From assembly GCA_039105265.1 (NCBI GenBank), contig JAPFFF010000010.1, positions 496,001 to 560,000 of the forward strand: a stretch of 64,000 bases of DNA. Reading direction: 5' to 3'. Below are positions 1 to 9,644 of this stretch, one piece after another. Position numbers and translations under genes: made by a program. Under the pieces are notes generated by a model that saw nothing but the letters and a program-made list of their open reading frames with translations, made no database searches and had not been told where the DNA came from. The stretch is from Tritrichomonas musculus (taxonomy: Eukaryota; Parabasalia; Tritrichomonadida; Tritrichomonadidae). How positions within the stretch are numbered: the first letter of the stretch is position 1; each line of letters starts with the position of its first letter.

Positions 1-3000
1 CAAGATATTCTTCCAAAATTAAAGCCAGAATTTATTTCAACGATTACTCAAGTCGATATGTCATGGAATGAAGATGAAATGTATTCAAAATATTTAATTC
101 CAATTGCTCAATTATATTACAAACAATTACATAAAGGTCAAGATTTTGATATATCCAATTATGCCAAAGATAAGGTTTGTTTCAATGCTATTGTTGAAAA
201 ATGTGACAAAAAACAAAAAGATTTAGATACTTGGGATAAGTCAAATATTGAAGCAACTTATATTTCATATCAAAATTCTCAACAAATTGAATCAAAATTA
301 ACTTGGGAACAATTCAAAGATAAATATCAAACACCTGAAAAAGCCCAAATTGCAATCGATATTGATAAATATAGAAAATTAATAAAAGAAAAATTAGACA
401 TTACTGATGAAGATTTACCTGGTCAAACACGTTTTAAAGGTTATCATGAAACAGAAATTGGAAGTCAAAAAAGATTAGATTGGTTAAGAAGATATTATAC
501 AAATTTAACAGAAAAATTTAATGAATCATGGAAATCTGGAACAATGCTAACAATATATAATAATTTCCGAGAAAAATATTCAGATGATCCAGATTATTCA
601 ACAATAGAAAAGACTGCATCAAAATATGGTTTTGATTATTTGACAGGAAAAACTGATCTGAATTATCGTTATCATTTAGCACTTTACAAAGAAAAATTCA
701 ATGAAGAATATAAACCATCGATAGCACCAGAAAAAAATGAAGAAAAAGAAGTGATCATAGAAGATATCAAAAAGAAAATTCAAAGTGTGGATCAATATAA
801 TAATCTGAATTTTCTCTTAGTCTTACAAAAATATAATTCGTCTGCAGAACATCAACTTGAGGTAGTAGATATTGTCAAAAATTTTGGAAAGGATTATTCA
901 AATGCAATTATTTGGTTAGAATGTGAAAAATTAAAGAATGATATTATTGCCTTACAACCAGACACCGCAGAAAAAGTTCGTGCAATAACAAATTCAATTA
1001 CTGGAAAACAAGAATTACAAACATTATATAGAGATGCTACAAAAGATGCAGCTGCTTTTCAATCAACTGAGTTTCATCAATTATTAAGTAAATATAACGA
1101 ATATAGAAATGAACATAATTCCGTTGATGACATTCAAAGAAAATTTTCAACAAAAGATTATATTAAATGTGTAAATTTAATGAAATGTGACATTTTAGAA
1201 AAAATATTAGTTACGAATTATAAATACACTAAGGAAAATTTGAAAAATGTCAAAGAATCAGATGCTGGATTAAGATTAGATCATTTACAGAAAATTGAAA
1301 TGTATTTAAAGAAAAAAATTGAGGAATTTGAAAGTGATCCTGGGGTTGTAAAATTTTGGGATATTTATCGACTTGCAGAAGATGCTGAATATAGAGATAA
1401 AAGAAATCTATTGGTAGCTAAAAAATATGATCTCGATCTTGCTTTTAATGAAGTCTATTCAAAAGCTTGGAACGCATTATCTGCAGATGAAGGAATAATC
1501 AATGGAAATTCAACAAAAGAGAAAAATCAAAATTATTATATTTTAATCGATTCTTGGCTCAAGAAAAAAGATATCTTCGACAAAGATCCATTAATTCAAG
1601 AATATCTTAATATGCCGCAAAATAAAGTTACTATTACTGGATTATTGAAAAGATACAAATCAAATACAAATCCAGAAGAAGTCAGAATTGATGCGAGATG
1701 TTATGTCTTAAATGAAATGAATAAAGTTGTATATGAAAAATATTTAAAAGAAACAAATGAAAAAGACGATAAGTATTTGACCATAACTGATCAGAAAGAA
1801 TTGGCAGAATATTTCAGAAAGAAACAAGAACAACATAATAAGGACCAAATTGATTGGAAAAAACTTGATCCTCTTCGATTAGAATGGAATAAAATTCATA
1901 CCGGAGACGATAAAAAATTCTTAAAAGATTGGCAAGCTGTCTATAAGTATTGGAATGGACAACTACAAGAAGCAACAGTCGAATTGAAACTAGAAAAAGA
2001 TAAACATAATTGGCAAAAAGAGTTTCAAGAACCGTTTATTCCACCAGACAAGATGTCAGCAAATGATGTTCTGAAAAAAATTCAAGATTATTGGAAAATC
2101 TATTCTCGTTTTTATCAGAATTATTCAAATTTCATTTCTAACTGGAAAGAATACACTTCGAGATATCCAACAGAGAAATTAACAATGGATAAGATTATTG
2201 ACACATACAAATCTGATGTCGTCACAGCAAATAATTTCTTAAAATATGGAATATTGAAAAGTAAATATAAGAGTGTTTACAAAAAAGATTATGCAATAAA
2301 AAATGATTATCCAACTCCAGAAGATATTGATGCATTAGAGACTGAAATCGCAACATATAGCAAACGAAAAGAGGAAGCTAAAACAGATACAGAATTAATG
2401 GATGCTTTTCGAGAAATGGAAAGTAAATATGATGATAATCAGGAAACATTAAGAGAGTTGTTGGAAAAGAATAAATTTGATCCAAAGACAACAAAATTCA
2501 AATTAAAGATAAAGAATAAGGTCAAAGACTTTGAGACTAATTACAAAATCATTTATACTGATACTCAAGTAGAAGCATTTGGGTCTACCCCAGAAAGTCG
2601 TTATGATTATCTTGACAAAGAATACAAAAGAATTGAAAATGAATATTCAAAATTAGAAACAATGCCAAAAATAACAGAATATTTAGATTATTATAACGAT
2701 GATCTTGGAGAAGGAAAAAGTTTGAAAGATTTGTTTTCTGAAGAAACGAATGGTCATAATGCATACAAAACTTATTATCATATCTTGATTACAGTTCATA
2801 ATAAATTGAATCCAAATAAAGCAAAAGATACAACAAAAGAACCAGAAAGTTATAAACGAGCTTGTGATGATTTGAAACTTGAAATTGAAAACATTCGTGA
2901 AGCAATCAAGAAATTTGGAGGAAATGCAGTATGGAAGAAATTAACAAATTCAGAGAAAGATGAATTAGTTGCTGAATACAAAAATACATCCTATGGTCAT

Positions 3001-5589
3001 GTTCGAATGGCTATGAAGACAGAAATTGAAGAGTATAATAAAAAGAACGATCATGAATTCAAGTTTGATGATATTAGGAAAAAATTTGAAAAGAAAGGAA
3101 AAGAACTATCATTACTTAATAATTATATTAAAGCTGCTTTGAAATATAATTATGATGAAAATTTGGAAAAAATAATTAGTGACTTTAATGCAGAAATTAA
3201 TGACACAACAAAAGAAGTAGATTTGAATCAAGAAAAAGATGAATTATCAAATGCTTATGAAATTGTGAAATATTGTAAATTAACTCCATTACAGAAAAGA
3301 TATGAAAGTGCTTTTGGAAAAAAAATATCTTTGGATCAAATGATGTATTATCCATATCAAATTCGTGACAAAGTTCAATGGAAAATACAAAATGAAAAAG
3401 ATTTACAATTTGATATCGATACTGCTTATCATGCAAATCTTGCAAGAATATCTCATAAAGAATCTCAAGAATTTCAAGGAATTGCTAAAAATGAACAAGT
3501 TTCATTTGAAAAATTCTTAGATAAATTACGATATGATGAAGAATCTAAAACTTACTCAAAAGTGACAGAAGATGAATTGATAAGTTTATATAAAACAGCA
3601 ATAAAGAATTATGAACAAGAAAAAATTGCTACCGAAAAGAAAATCAACGAAAATATAGACGCAATAAATAAAAATTTGGAAGAAGGTTCAAAAGTGACAA
3701 AAGAAGAATTGAAAGGATTAACTTATTCAGCAAAAGATTTGGATTATGTGAATGCAATTTTAGACTTCAAACCGTTATATGAAAATCATTTTGGAAAAAC
3801 AAAAATTAATGTGAAGGATATTGTTAATAAATTTGCACCAGATACGAAAAATATTGATTGGATGTATGTATTAGAAAGTATTGCATTTATTCCATTATTA
3901 GATGACCATAATACACTTCAAAAGAAATTAGGAACGATGAAAACGGAAGATGTGGCATATGTTCATAAAACTTATATTGAACCAGAAATAGCAAAAAGAC
4001 CAGAGAAAAAAGTGAAAGTAGATGATATTCGAAATGCATATGTAAAATATAAAGAACAAGTTAAAAAGGAAAAGAAAGAATATTTCAAGAATCTATTAGA
4101 AGAATATCATAAACATATCGACGATAGTTCTGAAACATATGAAAAGTTAGCTGAATTATATCCGTCATTGGATGATTTAGAAAGATATTTGAAATTAAAT
4201 CGCTATATTGCAAAGACGAATAAATATTATCGAGATCTGAAAACAAATTATAAGAAAGAAAATACTCTCTTAAAATATGATGATTATAAAGATAAACCAT
4301 TGAATAATTTGGAACCAAGTATCATTCTTTTGCAACAAAAAGAGAATGAAGCAAAGAAACAATGGGATGATGAGAAAACCAAAGATGATAAAGAGAAAGA
4401 ACATAAAAAGAAAGTAGAAGAGAAATTAAAAGATTTGAATTCGTATCGTCGAAAAATAAATATGACTGAAATTGGATTTGAAAGATTTAAGAATCAAGAT
4501 ACTGAAACTGCATTACATGAAATTCAAAATATGATAAATGAAGCTCAAGAAAAAGAAAGACAACAAAATCAAAATAATGGTAATACAATTGGTGGTGCAT
4601 TAAGAAATACTGGGTATACAAATCCATTCAATAAGCCCGCAACAACACCAACAACAAATACAACACCAACAACCACAACAACAACACCAACAACCACAAA
4701 TACAGATTTAACAATTAATGATGATTCAGAAAAGAAAGAAGAGAATGTTTGGGCTAAACGTTATGAAGGTGGAATTACAAGTTTAATTCAACAAAGTTCG
4801 AAAGGTAATGTATCAATACGCCAATTATTGTTAGAACAACAAAAGAAAAATAAATTAAGTGGGAGACCATCAATAATGTCTCAATTCAATGAAAATCTTC
4901 CTCCTAAACCTGTTGTTCCATATCAAACAAATTCAAATATAAATAATTTATTTTCATCTAAAACAACAATGACAGAAGAGAAAGAAACACCAATAGAAAA
5001 GAAACCATTAGTAAGTCCAATATCTGAAAAACCAATGACAATGACAAAAATAGAACCTGGTAAGAAAATTCACTTATTACCTACAAAAGTTGACGAACCA
5101 GAAGTAATTCAAACAAAATCAATGACTCAAATTTTACCAAGAAGAGGTCGGAAAAATGCACCATTACGATTTAAAGTATTGGCTCAAAAACAGAAACCAA
5201 TTGAAACAAAAATTGAGGAAAAGATTGATAATGATGATGATGATGATGTTGAGGAAGTTAAACCAAAGAAACCAACAATTAATACAAAAGCTAAAGGAAA
5301 TAAGAATTTGAAGAAACAAAAATCAGAAAGAAGTAAACTTTTGAAAAAGAAGAAGAAAGAACCAAAAAATAAATTTGATATTGATATTGAAGCGAAAACA
5401 AAACCAAAAATAATTGATGAAAAAAGTACAATCGACAAACTCGATCTATCAAAAACAACACCTGTAAAACCTATTATTGAACCTGTAAAACCTATTATTG
5501 ATCCTGTAAAACCTATTATCACATCTGAAACTCCAAGTGTTATTTCAAATAATCCTCAATTAATGAAGTTTCTGAATTCAAAGCTTTAA
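1..5589 (+). CDS. Giant Lys/Glu-rich helical repeat protein of element A (5' end outside window)
   Basis: The reading frame is open to the first base of the window, so the gene probably starts further left; the first ATG inside is at 58, giving at least 1843 residues. I do not recognise the family. The protein is almost wholly charged and helical, with many Tyr and Trp. Loosely repeated blocks start with a pattern like hDDIhxKa (for example VDDIQRKF, VVDIVKNF, FDDIRKKF, VKDIVNKF, VDDIRNAY), followed by a Lys/Tyr-rich helix pair. From residue ~1520 it becomes disordered: a Thr/Pro run, an Asp run, Lys clusters, and three copies of PVKPII near the C-terminus. No membrane segment or enzyme motif is visible. 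It sits just upstream of the ATPase on the same strand, so a scaffold or internal virion role is possible, but that is inference. Confidence 0.8.
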   Translation, partial: QDILPKLKPEFISTITQVDMSWNEDEMYSKYLIPIAQLYYKQLHKGQDFDISNYAKDKVCFNAIVEKCDKKQKDLDTWDKSNIEATYISYQNSQQIESKLTWEQFKDKYQTPEKAQIAIDIDKYRKLIKEKLDITDEDLPGQTRFKGYHETEIGSQKRLDWLRRYYTNLTEKFNESWKSGTMLTIYNNFREKYSDDPDYSTIEKTASKYGFDYLTGKTDLNYRYHLALYKEKFNEEYKPSIAPEKNEEKEVIIEDIKKKIQSVDQYNNLNFLLVLQKYNSSAEHQLEVVDIVKNFGKDYSNAIIWLECEKLKNDIIALQPDTAEKVRAITNSITGKQELQTLYRDATKDAAAFQSTEFHQLLSKYNEYRNEHNSVDDIQRKFSTKDYIKCVNLMKCDILEKILVTNYKYTKENLKNVKESDAGLRLDHLQKIEMYLKKKIEEFESDPGVVKFWDIYRLAEDAEYRDKRNLLVAKKYDLDLAFNEVYSKAWNALSADEGIINGNSTKEKNQNYYILIDSWLKKKDIFDKDPLIQEYLNMPQNKVTITGLLKRYKSNTNPEEVRIDARCYVLNEMNKVVYEKYLKETNEKDDKYLTITDQKELAEYFRKKQEQHNKDQIDWKKLDPLRLEWNKIHTGDDKKFLKDWQAVYKYWNGQLQEATVELKLEKDKHNWQKEFQEPFIPPDKMSANDVLKKIQDYWKIYSRFYQNYSNFISNWKEYTSRYPTEKLTMDKIIDTYKSDVVTANNFLKYGILKSKYKSVYKKDYAIKNDYPTPEDIDALETEIATYSKRKEEAKTDTELMDAFREMESKYDDNQETLRELLEKNKFDPKTTKFKLKIKNKVKDFETNYKIIYTDTQVEAFGSTPESRYDYLDKEYKRIENEYSKLETMPKITEYLDYYNDDLGEGKSLKDLFSEETNGHNAYKTYYHILITVHNKLNPNKAKDTTKEPESYKRACDDLKLEIENIREAIKKFGGNAVWKKLTNSEKDELVAEYKNTSYGHVRMAMKTEIEEYNKKNDHEFKFDDIRKKFEKKGKELSLLNNYIKAALKYNYDENLEKIISDFNAEINDTTKEVDLNQEKDELSNAYEIVKYCKLTPLQKRYESAFGKKISLDQMMYYPYQIRDKVQWKIQNEKDLQFDIDTAYHANLARISHKESQEFQGIAKNEQVSFEKFLDKLRYDEESKTYSKVTEDELISLYKTAIKNYEQEKIATEKKINENIDAINKNLEEGSKVTKEELKGLTYSAKDLDYVNAILDFKPLYENHFGKTKINVKDIVNKFAPDTKNIDWMYVLESIAFIPLLDDHNTLQKKLGTMKTEDVAYVHKTYIEPEIAKRPEKKVKVDDIRNAYVKYKEQVKKEKKEYFKNLLEEYHKHIDDSSETYEKLAELYPSLDDLERYLKLNRYIAKTNKYYRDLKTNYKKENTLLKYDDYKDKPLNNLEPSIILLQQKENEAKKQWDDEKTKDDKEKEHKKKVEEKLKDLNSYRRKINMTEIGFERFKNQDTETALHEIQNMINEAQEKERQQNQNNGNTIGGALRNTGYTNPFNKPATTPTTNTTPTTTTTTPTTTNTDLTINDDSEKKEENVWAKRYEGGITSLIQQSSKGNVSIRQLLLEQQKKNKLSGRPSIMSQFNENLPPKPVVPYQTNSNINNLFSSKTTMTEEKETPIEKKPLVSPISEKPMTMTKIEPGKKIHLLPTKVDEPEVIQTKSMTQILPRRGRKNAPLRFKVLAQKQKPIETKIEEKIDNDDDDDVEEVKPKKPTINTKAKGNKNLKKQKSERSKLLKKKKKEPKNKFDIDIEAKTKPKIIDEKSTIDKLDLSKTTPVKPIIEPVKPIIDPVKPIITSETPSVISNNPQLMKFLNSKL

Positions 5590-5626
5590 ATTTATCTTCT
5601 TTGATTTTTATTTTTATTCAAAAATC

Positions 5627-6100
5627 ATGAGTAACGCAGAGATAACAGAATTAAGAAAGTTGTTACAGGAATTCAAGAAACCAGAAAAGAAACCAAGAAA
5701 ATTATCAGCATTAAATAAATTTAAGAAATATGTTATGGGACGAGTTACTGAAAAAGCTTTAGCAGAAACAAATTATGTTGATTTAATTCCAGTTGACAAA
5801 ATGAGATTATTATGTAAAGCTTATCCAATTGTTTGGAATCAATTAGTTTTACAACCACTTTATCAAGAATATGGTTTAACAACAGAAGAAGAACAAAGAA
5901 GATATCGTGGAAATAAAACAACTCAAGAAGATTATCATAAAATTGTTGACGGTTTAATTGAAAAATTGAAAACTGGACCCAAAGACGATAGACAACATTT
6001 TGAAGAAGATATTGAACAATTATTGGTAGCTGCTATTCAACAAGCATCAAGTGAATTTGATGATGACGATGATGGAGAAGAAGAAATTACTGAAGAGTAA
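5627..6100 (+). CDS. Small basic-to-acidic Polinton protein, 157 aa, unknown
   Basis: It starts 37 bp after the giant gene and ends 45 bp before the ATPase gene, on the same strand, so it belongs to the same block. The N-terminal third is Lys-rich (KKPEKKPRKLSALNKFKKYV), the middle is helical with Trp and Tyr, and the last 15 residues are almost all Asp/Glu. No known domain is recognised. The split of basic head and acidic tail would suit a small nucleic-acid- or capsid-binding protein, but this is only a guess. A T-rich stretch containing GATTTTTATTT lies about 25 bp before the ATG, as it does before the gene at 11487. Confidence 0.7.
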   Translation: MSNAEITELRKLLQEFKKPEKKPRKLSALNKFKKYVMGRVTEKALAETNYVDLIPVDKMRLLCKAYPIVWNQLVLQPLYQEYGLTTEEEQRRYRGNKTTQEDYHKIVDGLIEKLKTGPKDDRQHFEEDIEQLLVAAIQQASSEFDDDDDGEEEITEE

Positions 6101-6145
6101 ATTTTTATTACTTTTTTTACATAATTTAGTCGGAATATAAAAAAT

Positions 6146-7009
6146 ATGAGTGACAGTGATTATTTCAGTGAGAGTGAAGAAGAAGAAGTTAATTTTGCAA
6201 AAGAAAACATTAGATCAAAAATAAAAGCAAGGTTAAAATCAAATTTGAGTCCAAAAAATGATTCTTTAATTGCTCCAATTCATGAAGATATTGTTGCTAA
6301 ATATAATTCTGTTAATGTTATTGTAGGTAAACAAAGTATGGGAAAAACAGTTACAGCGTTAGAAGAAATAATTAAAATTTCAATACTTAATACTCATCAT
6401 TTATTAGTTTATGTTACAAAAGATGGTGAAGAGAATGATAAAAGTTGGTTATCATTGAAACCATTATTACAAATGCCAACAGTTGTAGTTAGTGAAAAAG
6501 ATGCTGAAAAATGTATCGATGAATTATTAGCAGCAAAAAGTTTATATTACAAAATTCGAAGAGAAAGAACAAAAAATAAAATTAAACAAGAACAACTCGA
6601 TGATTTATTTAATGTTTTATTTGTTGAAGATTTTGATAGAGAATATTTACATTCAATTGTATTATTTGATGATATTTCTAATTCAAAATTATTCTCATCT
6701 GAAGAATCATTTTTTAGTCAATTATTACGTAGATGTCGTCATACAAATATGTCTTATTTCTTATTAGTTCAAGGTTGGAAAGGGTTAAAACCACATATTA
6801 AAAATGAAATTAGTACATTATATTTATTACCTGGTTTTAATAAACAACAATTACGTTACATTTATTCTCAAGCTGCTAGTAATTTAGATTTTGAAGACTT
6901 TTTTGATGCATTTCAACAATTAAATGAAATGAAACATGAACATCCAGATGAACATCCAATGATTGTTATTCAATGTTCTTCAGGTGGTGATACATATATT
7001 AGGTCTTAG
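6146..7009 (+). CDS. FtsK/HerA-type genome-packaging ATPase (A32-like)
   Basis: The protein has 287 residues, the usual size for Polinton and PRD1/adenovirus-lineage packaging ATPases. A Walker A motif GKQSMGKT lies near residues 60-67, preceded by the hydrophobic strand VNVIV. A Walker B-like strand IVLFDDIS is near 170-177. A downstream block LRRCRHTNMSYFLLVQGW (~194-211) fits the arginine-rich and sensor region of the A32 family. Members of this family pump genomic DNA into preformed double-jelly-roll capsids. The acidic Ser-rich N-terminus (~1-25) looks disordered. The gene lies upstream of the capsid genes and its 3' end overlaps the convergent small gene on the other strand by 11 bp. 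It appears whole. Confidence 0.88.
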   Translation: MSDSDYFSESEEEEVNFAKENIRSKIKARLKSNLSPKNDSLIAPIHEDIVAKYNSVNVIVGKQSMGKTVTALEEIIKISILNTHHLLVYVTKDGEENDKSWLSLKPLLQMPTVVVSEKDAEKCIDELLAAKSLYYKIRRERTKNKIKQEQLDDLFNVLFVEDFDREYLHSIVLFDDISNSKLFSSEESFFSQLLRRCRHTNMSYFLLVQGWKGLKPHIKNEISTLYLLPGFNKQQLRYIYSQAASNLDFEDFFDAFQQLNEMKHEHPDEHPMIVIQCSSGGDTYIRS

Positions 7010-7301
7010 AGTTAATAAAATTTATAACATCATTCAAAGTAATTTTAATTTTTGCAATATCATCTTTTATCTTCAAAATTTCTGAATCGTCTTTTTCTTC
7101 TTCTTCATTGACCTTCTTTAACATTAATTCACCTTTGATTTTGGTTATACGATAACCTTGAATATGATACTTTTTGTTTAGTTTATGTGTTGTTTCTGAA
7201 TCTAGTTGTTCTTTGTTCTTAGAATAGAATAAATTAAACTCATCCGTTGTGTTAAACTCTTTTAAATAATTTTGAATTGGTTCAATAATTTTCAATTCCA
7301 T
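6999..7301 (-). CDS. Small Polinton protein, 100 aa, unknown
   Basis: This minus-strand gene ends inside the last codons of the ATPase gene (11-bp overlap) and starts with ATG at 7301. The product is charged: a helical N-terminal part, a central acidic run (NEEEEKDD), and a C-terminal amphipathic helix with an Ile/Leu heptad pattern (ILKIKDDIAKIKITLNDVI) that could form a coiled coil. I do not recognise a family. Strand reversal and compact packing support a real gene, because the opposite frames here are short. Confidence 0.6.
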   Translation of the reverse strand: MELKIIEPIQNYLKEFNTTDEFNLFYSKNKEQLDSETTHKLNKKYHIQGYRITKIKGELMLKKVNEEEEKDDSEILKIKDDIAKIKITLNDVINFINSKT

Positions 7302-7352
7302 TTTTAAAAAAATAAAATTTATTTAAACATTTTTGAAACTATTTAAAACAAT

Positions 7353-7484
7353 ATGCTGATTGAAATTCTCTTAGGAACGCTTGTTTTAATTGAATTAGTG
7401 AACACATTATTAAGAGTGATAAAACTTTTCCCTCCTGATGATCCACCAATAGATGAAGAAGTAAGAAGGCGAATGTATTCTTAA
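7353..7484 (+). CDS. Tiny single-span membrane protein, 43 aa
   Basis: A short frame starts at ATG 7353 and ends with TAA at 7484, overlapping the end of the convergent 88-aa gene by 4 bp. The product has a hydrophobic segment at about residues 2-26 (LIEILLGTLVLIELVNTLL, then a basic RVIK), followed by a Pro/Asp patch (PPDDPP) and a basic tail (RRRMYS). That is the layout of a small membrane-anchored virion or lysis peptide. No homologue is recognised. Its support is position: it fills the gap between two minus-strand genes with minimal overlap. Confidence 0.45.
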   Translation: MLIEILLGTLVLIELVNTLLRVIKLFPPDDPPIDEEVRRRMYS

Positions 7485-7747
7485 GAAGCATGTTCTTTTT
7501 CATACGCAGGTTGTAAGAATTTGTCTTTTCCTGTTGCATTCCAAGATTGAACACGATCATTCACTGCTCGAATTCCTTTGCCAACACCACCCAAAATAGT
7601 TCCAGGAGTTCCACCGACTGAGTCTCCCAATTTTTCTATGGCTGGTGCAACGTAATCTGATGCAAATTGTAAAATTTTAGGCCCATTTTTCTTTGCAAAG
7701 TTTGCAATATTGGTTCCTATTCTTTTAATCCATGTTCCAAAAGCCAT
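7481..7747 (-). CDS. Small amphipathic virion-type protein, 88 aa
   Basis: The protein begins MAFGTWIKRIGTNIANFAKK, which makes an amphipathic helix with basic and hydrophobic faces, followed by a second helix (ILQFASDYVAPAIEKLGDSV), a Gly-rich stretch (GGTPGTILGGVGKGI) and a polar tail. Short proteins of this layout are common in adenovirus/Polinton/PLV capsid gene clusters, where they act as membrane-active or core-associated components. No specific family is recognised, so the role is inferred. It is transcribed away from the first capsid-type gene, and their starts are only 76 bp apart, so a shared bidirectional promoter is likely. Confidence 0.6.
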   Translation of the reverse strand: MAFGTWIKRIGTNIANFAKKNGPKILQFASDYVAPAIEKLGDSVGGTPGTILGGVGKGIRAVNDRVQSWNATGKDKFLQPAYEKEHAS

Positions 7748-7823
7748 CTTTTTTAATTTCGTCTATTTTTCATCTTTGAAAAAAATTGGCTTTTCGAATT
7801 TTTTAAATTCTTCATAAAAACAG
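7748..7823. promoter_or_regulatory. Divergent promoter gap between small virion gene and capsid gene
   Basis: These 76 bases separate two start codons pointing away from each other. The gap is T/A-rich and has an Inr-like TTCATAAAAACAG directly before the plus-strand ATG. Trichomonad core promoters sit within ~20 bp of the start codon, so both genes must be driven from this gap. Confidence 0.45.
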
Positions 7824-9613
7824 ATGACATATCAAAACGCACAATTTAAGAATACAGGAAATGATGAAGGTGACATATTAAACTTTTTCAATAATCATTT
7901 GAGGACATTAGTACAAAAGAATGGAGGAGATAATACTTTTTCAATTGTTGAGGAATTATGTCATGACAAAGATGAACCTATTCCAATTGGTACAAAAACA
8001 AAAATAAGATTAACTCATTCTGGTCATACAATCTCCCAAATAGAAAAAGGTTTCATAAAATTAGATTTAGACATGAAACTAAAATTAAATACAGCTTATA
8101 CTGAGGCAACGACATTAGATCCTTGTAAACATCTTAATTATATCTTTATTGGTTTCAAAAATGCAGCTGAAATAATATCTGAATTACAATTTTGGGTTGA
8201 CGGTAAATTAATCAGTGGTTATCATCAAAGTGAAATGATTAAAGAAACTTTTGCATATAATTCAATTCGACCAAAAGATTCCAAAAATAACGCAGCTCAT
8301 GCTCATTCATTATGGGAAAGCGTATGTTGCATGAGTCCAAATGTTGCCGGTGTTTATGTTCCTCTCATTGCATTCCAGCCGAATACCACAGTTCCTGTTC
8401 ATATGGAATTGAATATACCATTCACTGATTTGTTAGCTTTACAAGCTTGGAGATTATATCCAAATCGAATTTTAGGTGAAGTTGAAATAGAAGTCAAATT
8501 TTCTCTTGATGCTCTTGTTTGGTGTCAAATTCAACCTAAAAATGTTGGTGAAATCAAAAGATTTTGGGACTTACCGGTTAATGGACAAAAACAATATTCT
8601 GCTCCAAATTTACCTCTATTGAATCGATTTTCTCAATATAGAGATGAGATATTAACCGTTGGAGAATGTAAGAAAGAAGATAATGGTTCACTGGGTGATA
8701 GTTATCTCACAGGAAACAGTGATTATTATTTAGGAATCTGTGATCTCTACAAAAAAAATAATGCATTTGATTCAATTGTTTGGAAAATGTCCAAAAATTC
8801 CCTTAAGATCGCGGATGATGACGTTCGCATTGTCAAATGTCGATCGAATTGCAGTGGATTTGGTGTCAAACCTGATGTAATTGAATCATTAATGACAACA
8901 TTACAGAACCAATCATCATTCCTTCACAAGAATTAACCAAATATCAATTTGATATGAGGGTAACGGGAGGACGGATCGATATTTCAAAATCTGTTCCATT
9001 AAAGAATGCAACAAATATTACAATGATGTTTCCAGCAAAAACTACTCATACAACAGTTTATCAAAATGTTATGTTAGAGCAGTGTTGGTTATCAGTCAAT
9101 AAAAAGAAATATCCAGAAACTTATTTTGATAATACTTGGGATGGAAGATTTGTTCAATATCAATTAATGGCTAATGAATTAGATGGAAATATTGAACCAA
9201 CAGATGAATTTGTTGAATCAATCTCAAAACCAATCAATAATGTTTATCCAAAACATATGACGATAACCGGAGAGACAAACGAAAAAGAGAGATTTTTATT
9301 ATGTCCTTTTGATAATACAAGTTTTGGAATCAATTTTCAATTAGAACGTGGAAATTCTGGTTATGTATTTGATGGTGTTGATTCTGGAAATCAAGCGGTA
9401 TCAATTGAATTCAAAGGAAATCTGTTAAACAGTGATCAAAATAATGCATATCTTTATCCAGATGTATCTTTGAATGGAAAGCTAATTGCAGTCCAAAGTG
9501 ATAAACAAGAACCAATTCCAGAAATGTGGATTTGTTCTGATACTTATTGGACTTGGTCAATTCAAGATGGAGTTCAATATTACCCACGTGGAAGGCCAAC
9601 TGGTTATGACTAA
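7824..9613 (+). pseudogene. Major-capsid-type gene, first tandem copy (broken)
   Basis: This copy is closely related along its whole length to the whole gene that follows at 9645-11462. Shared blocks include MTYQNAQF at the start, GNDEGDILNFFN, ALQAWRLYPN, FSLDALVWCQ, GRFVQYQLMANELDG, NFQLERGNSGYVFDG and the C-terminal CSDTYWTWSIQDGVQY. It is broken, with about one break. Assignment as a double-jelly-roll major capsid protein rests on size, position after the packaging ATPase and the beta-rich sequence; a penton or other large capsid role cannot be excluded. The tandem arrangement indicates gene duplication inside the element before or during decay. Confidence 0.65.
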
Positions 9614-9644
9614 GATAAGATCTAAATTTTTTTTGCAAGAACAA

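Noticed and set aside
5184-5522. Minus-strand frame with Phe/Ser/Ile repeats
   Set aside because: Shadow of the Lys/Asp-rich tail and PVKPII repeats of the giant plus-strand gene.
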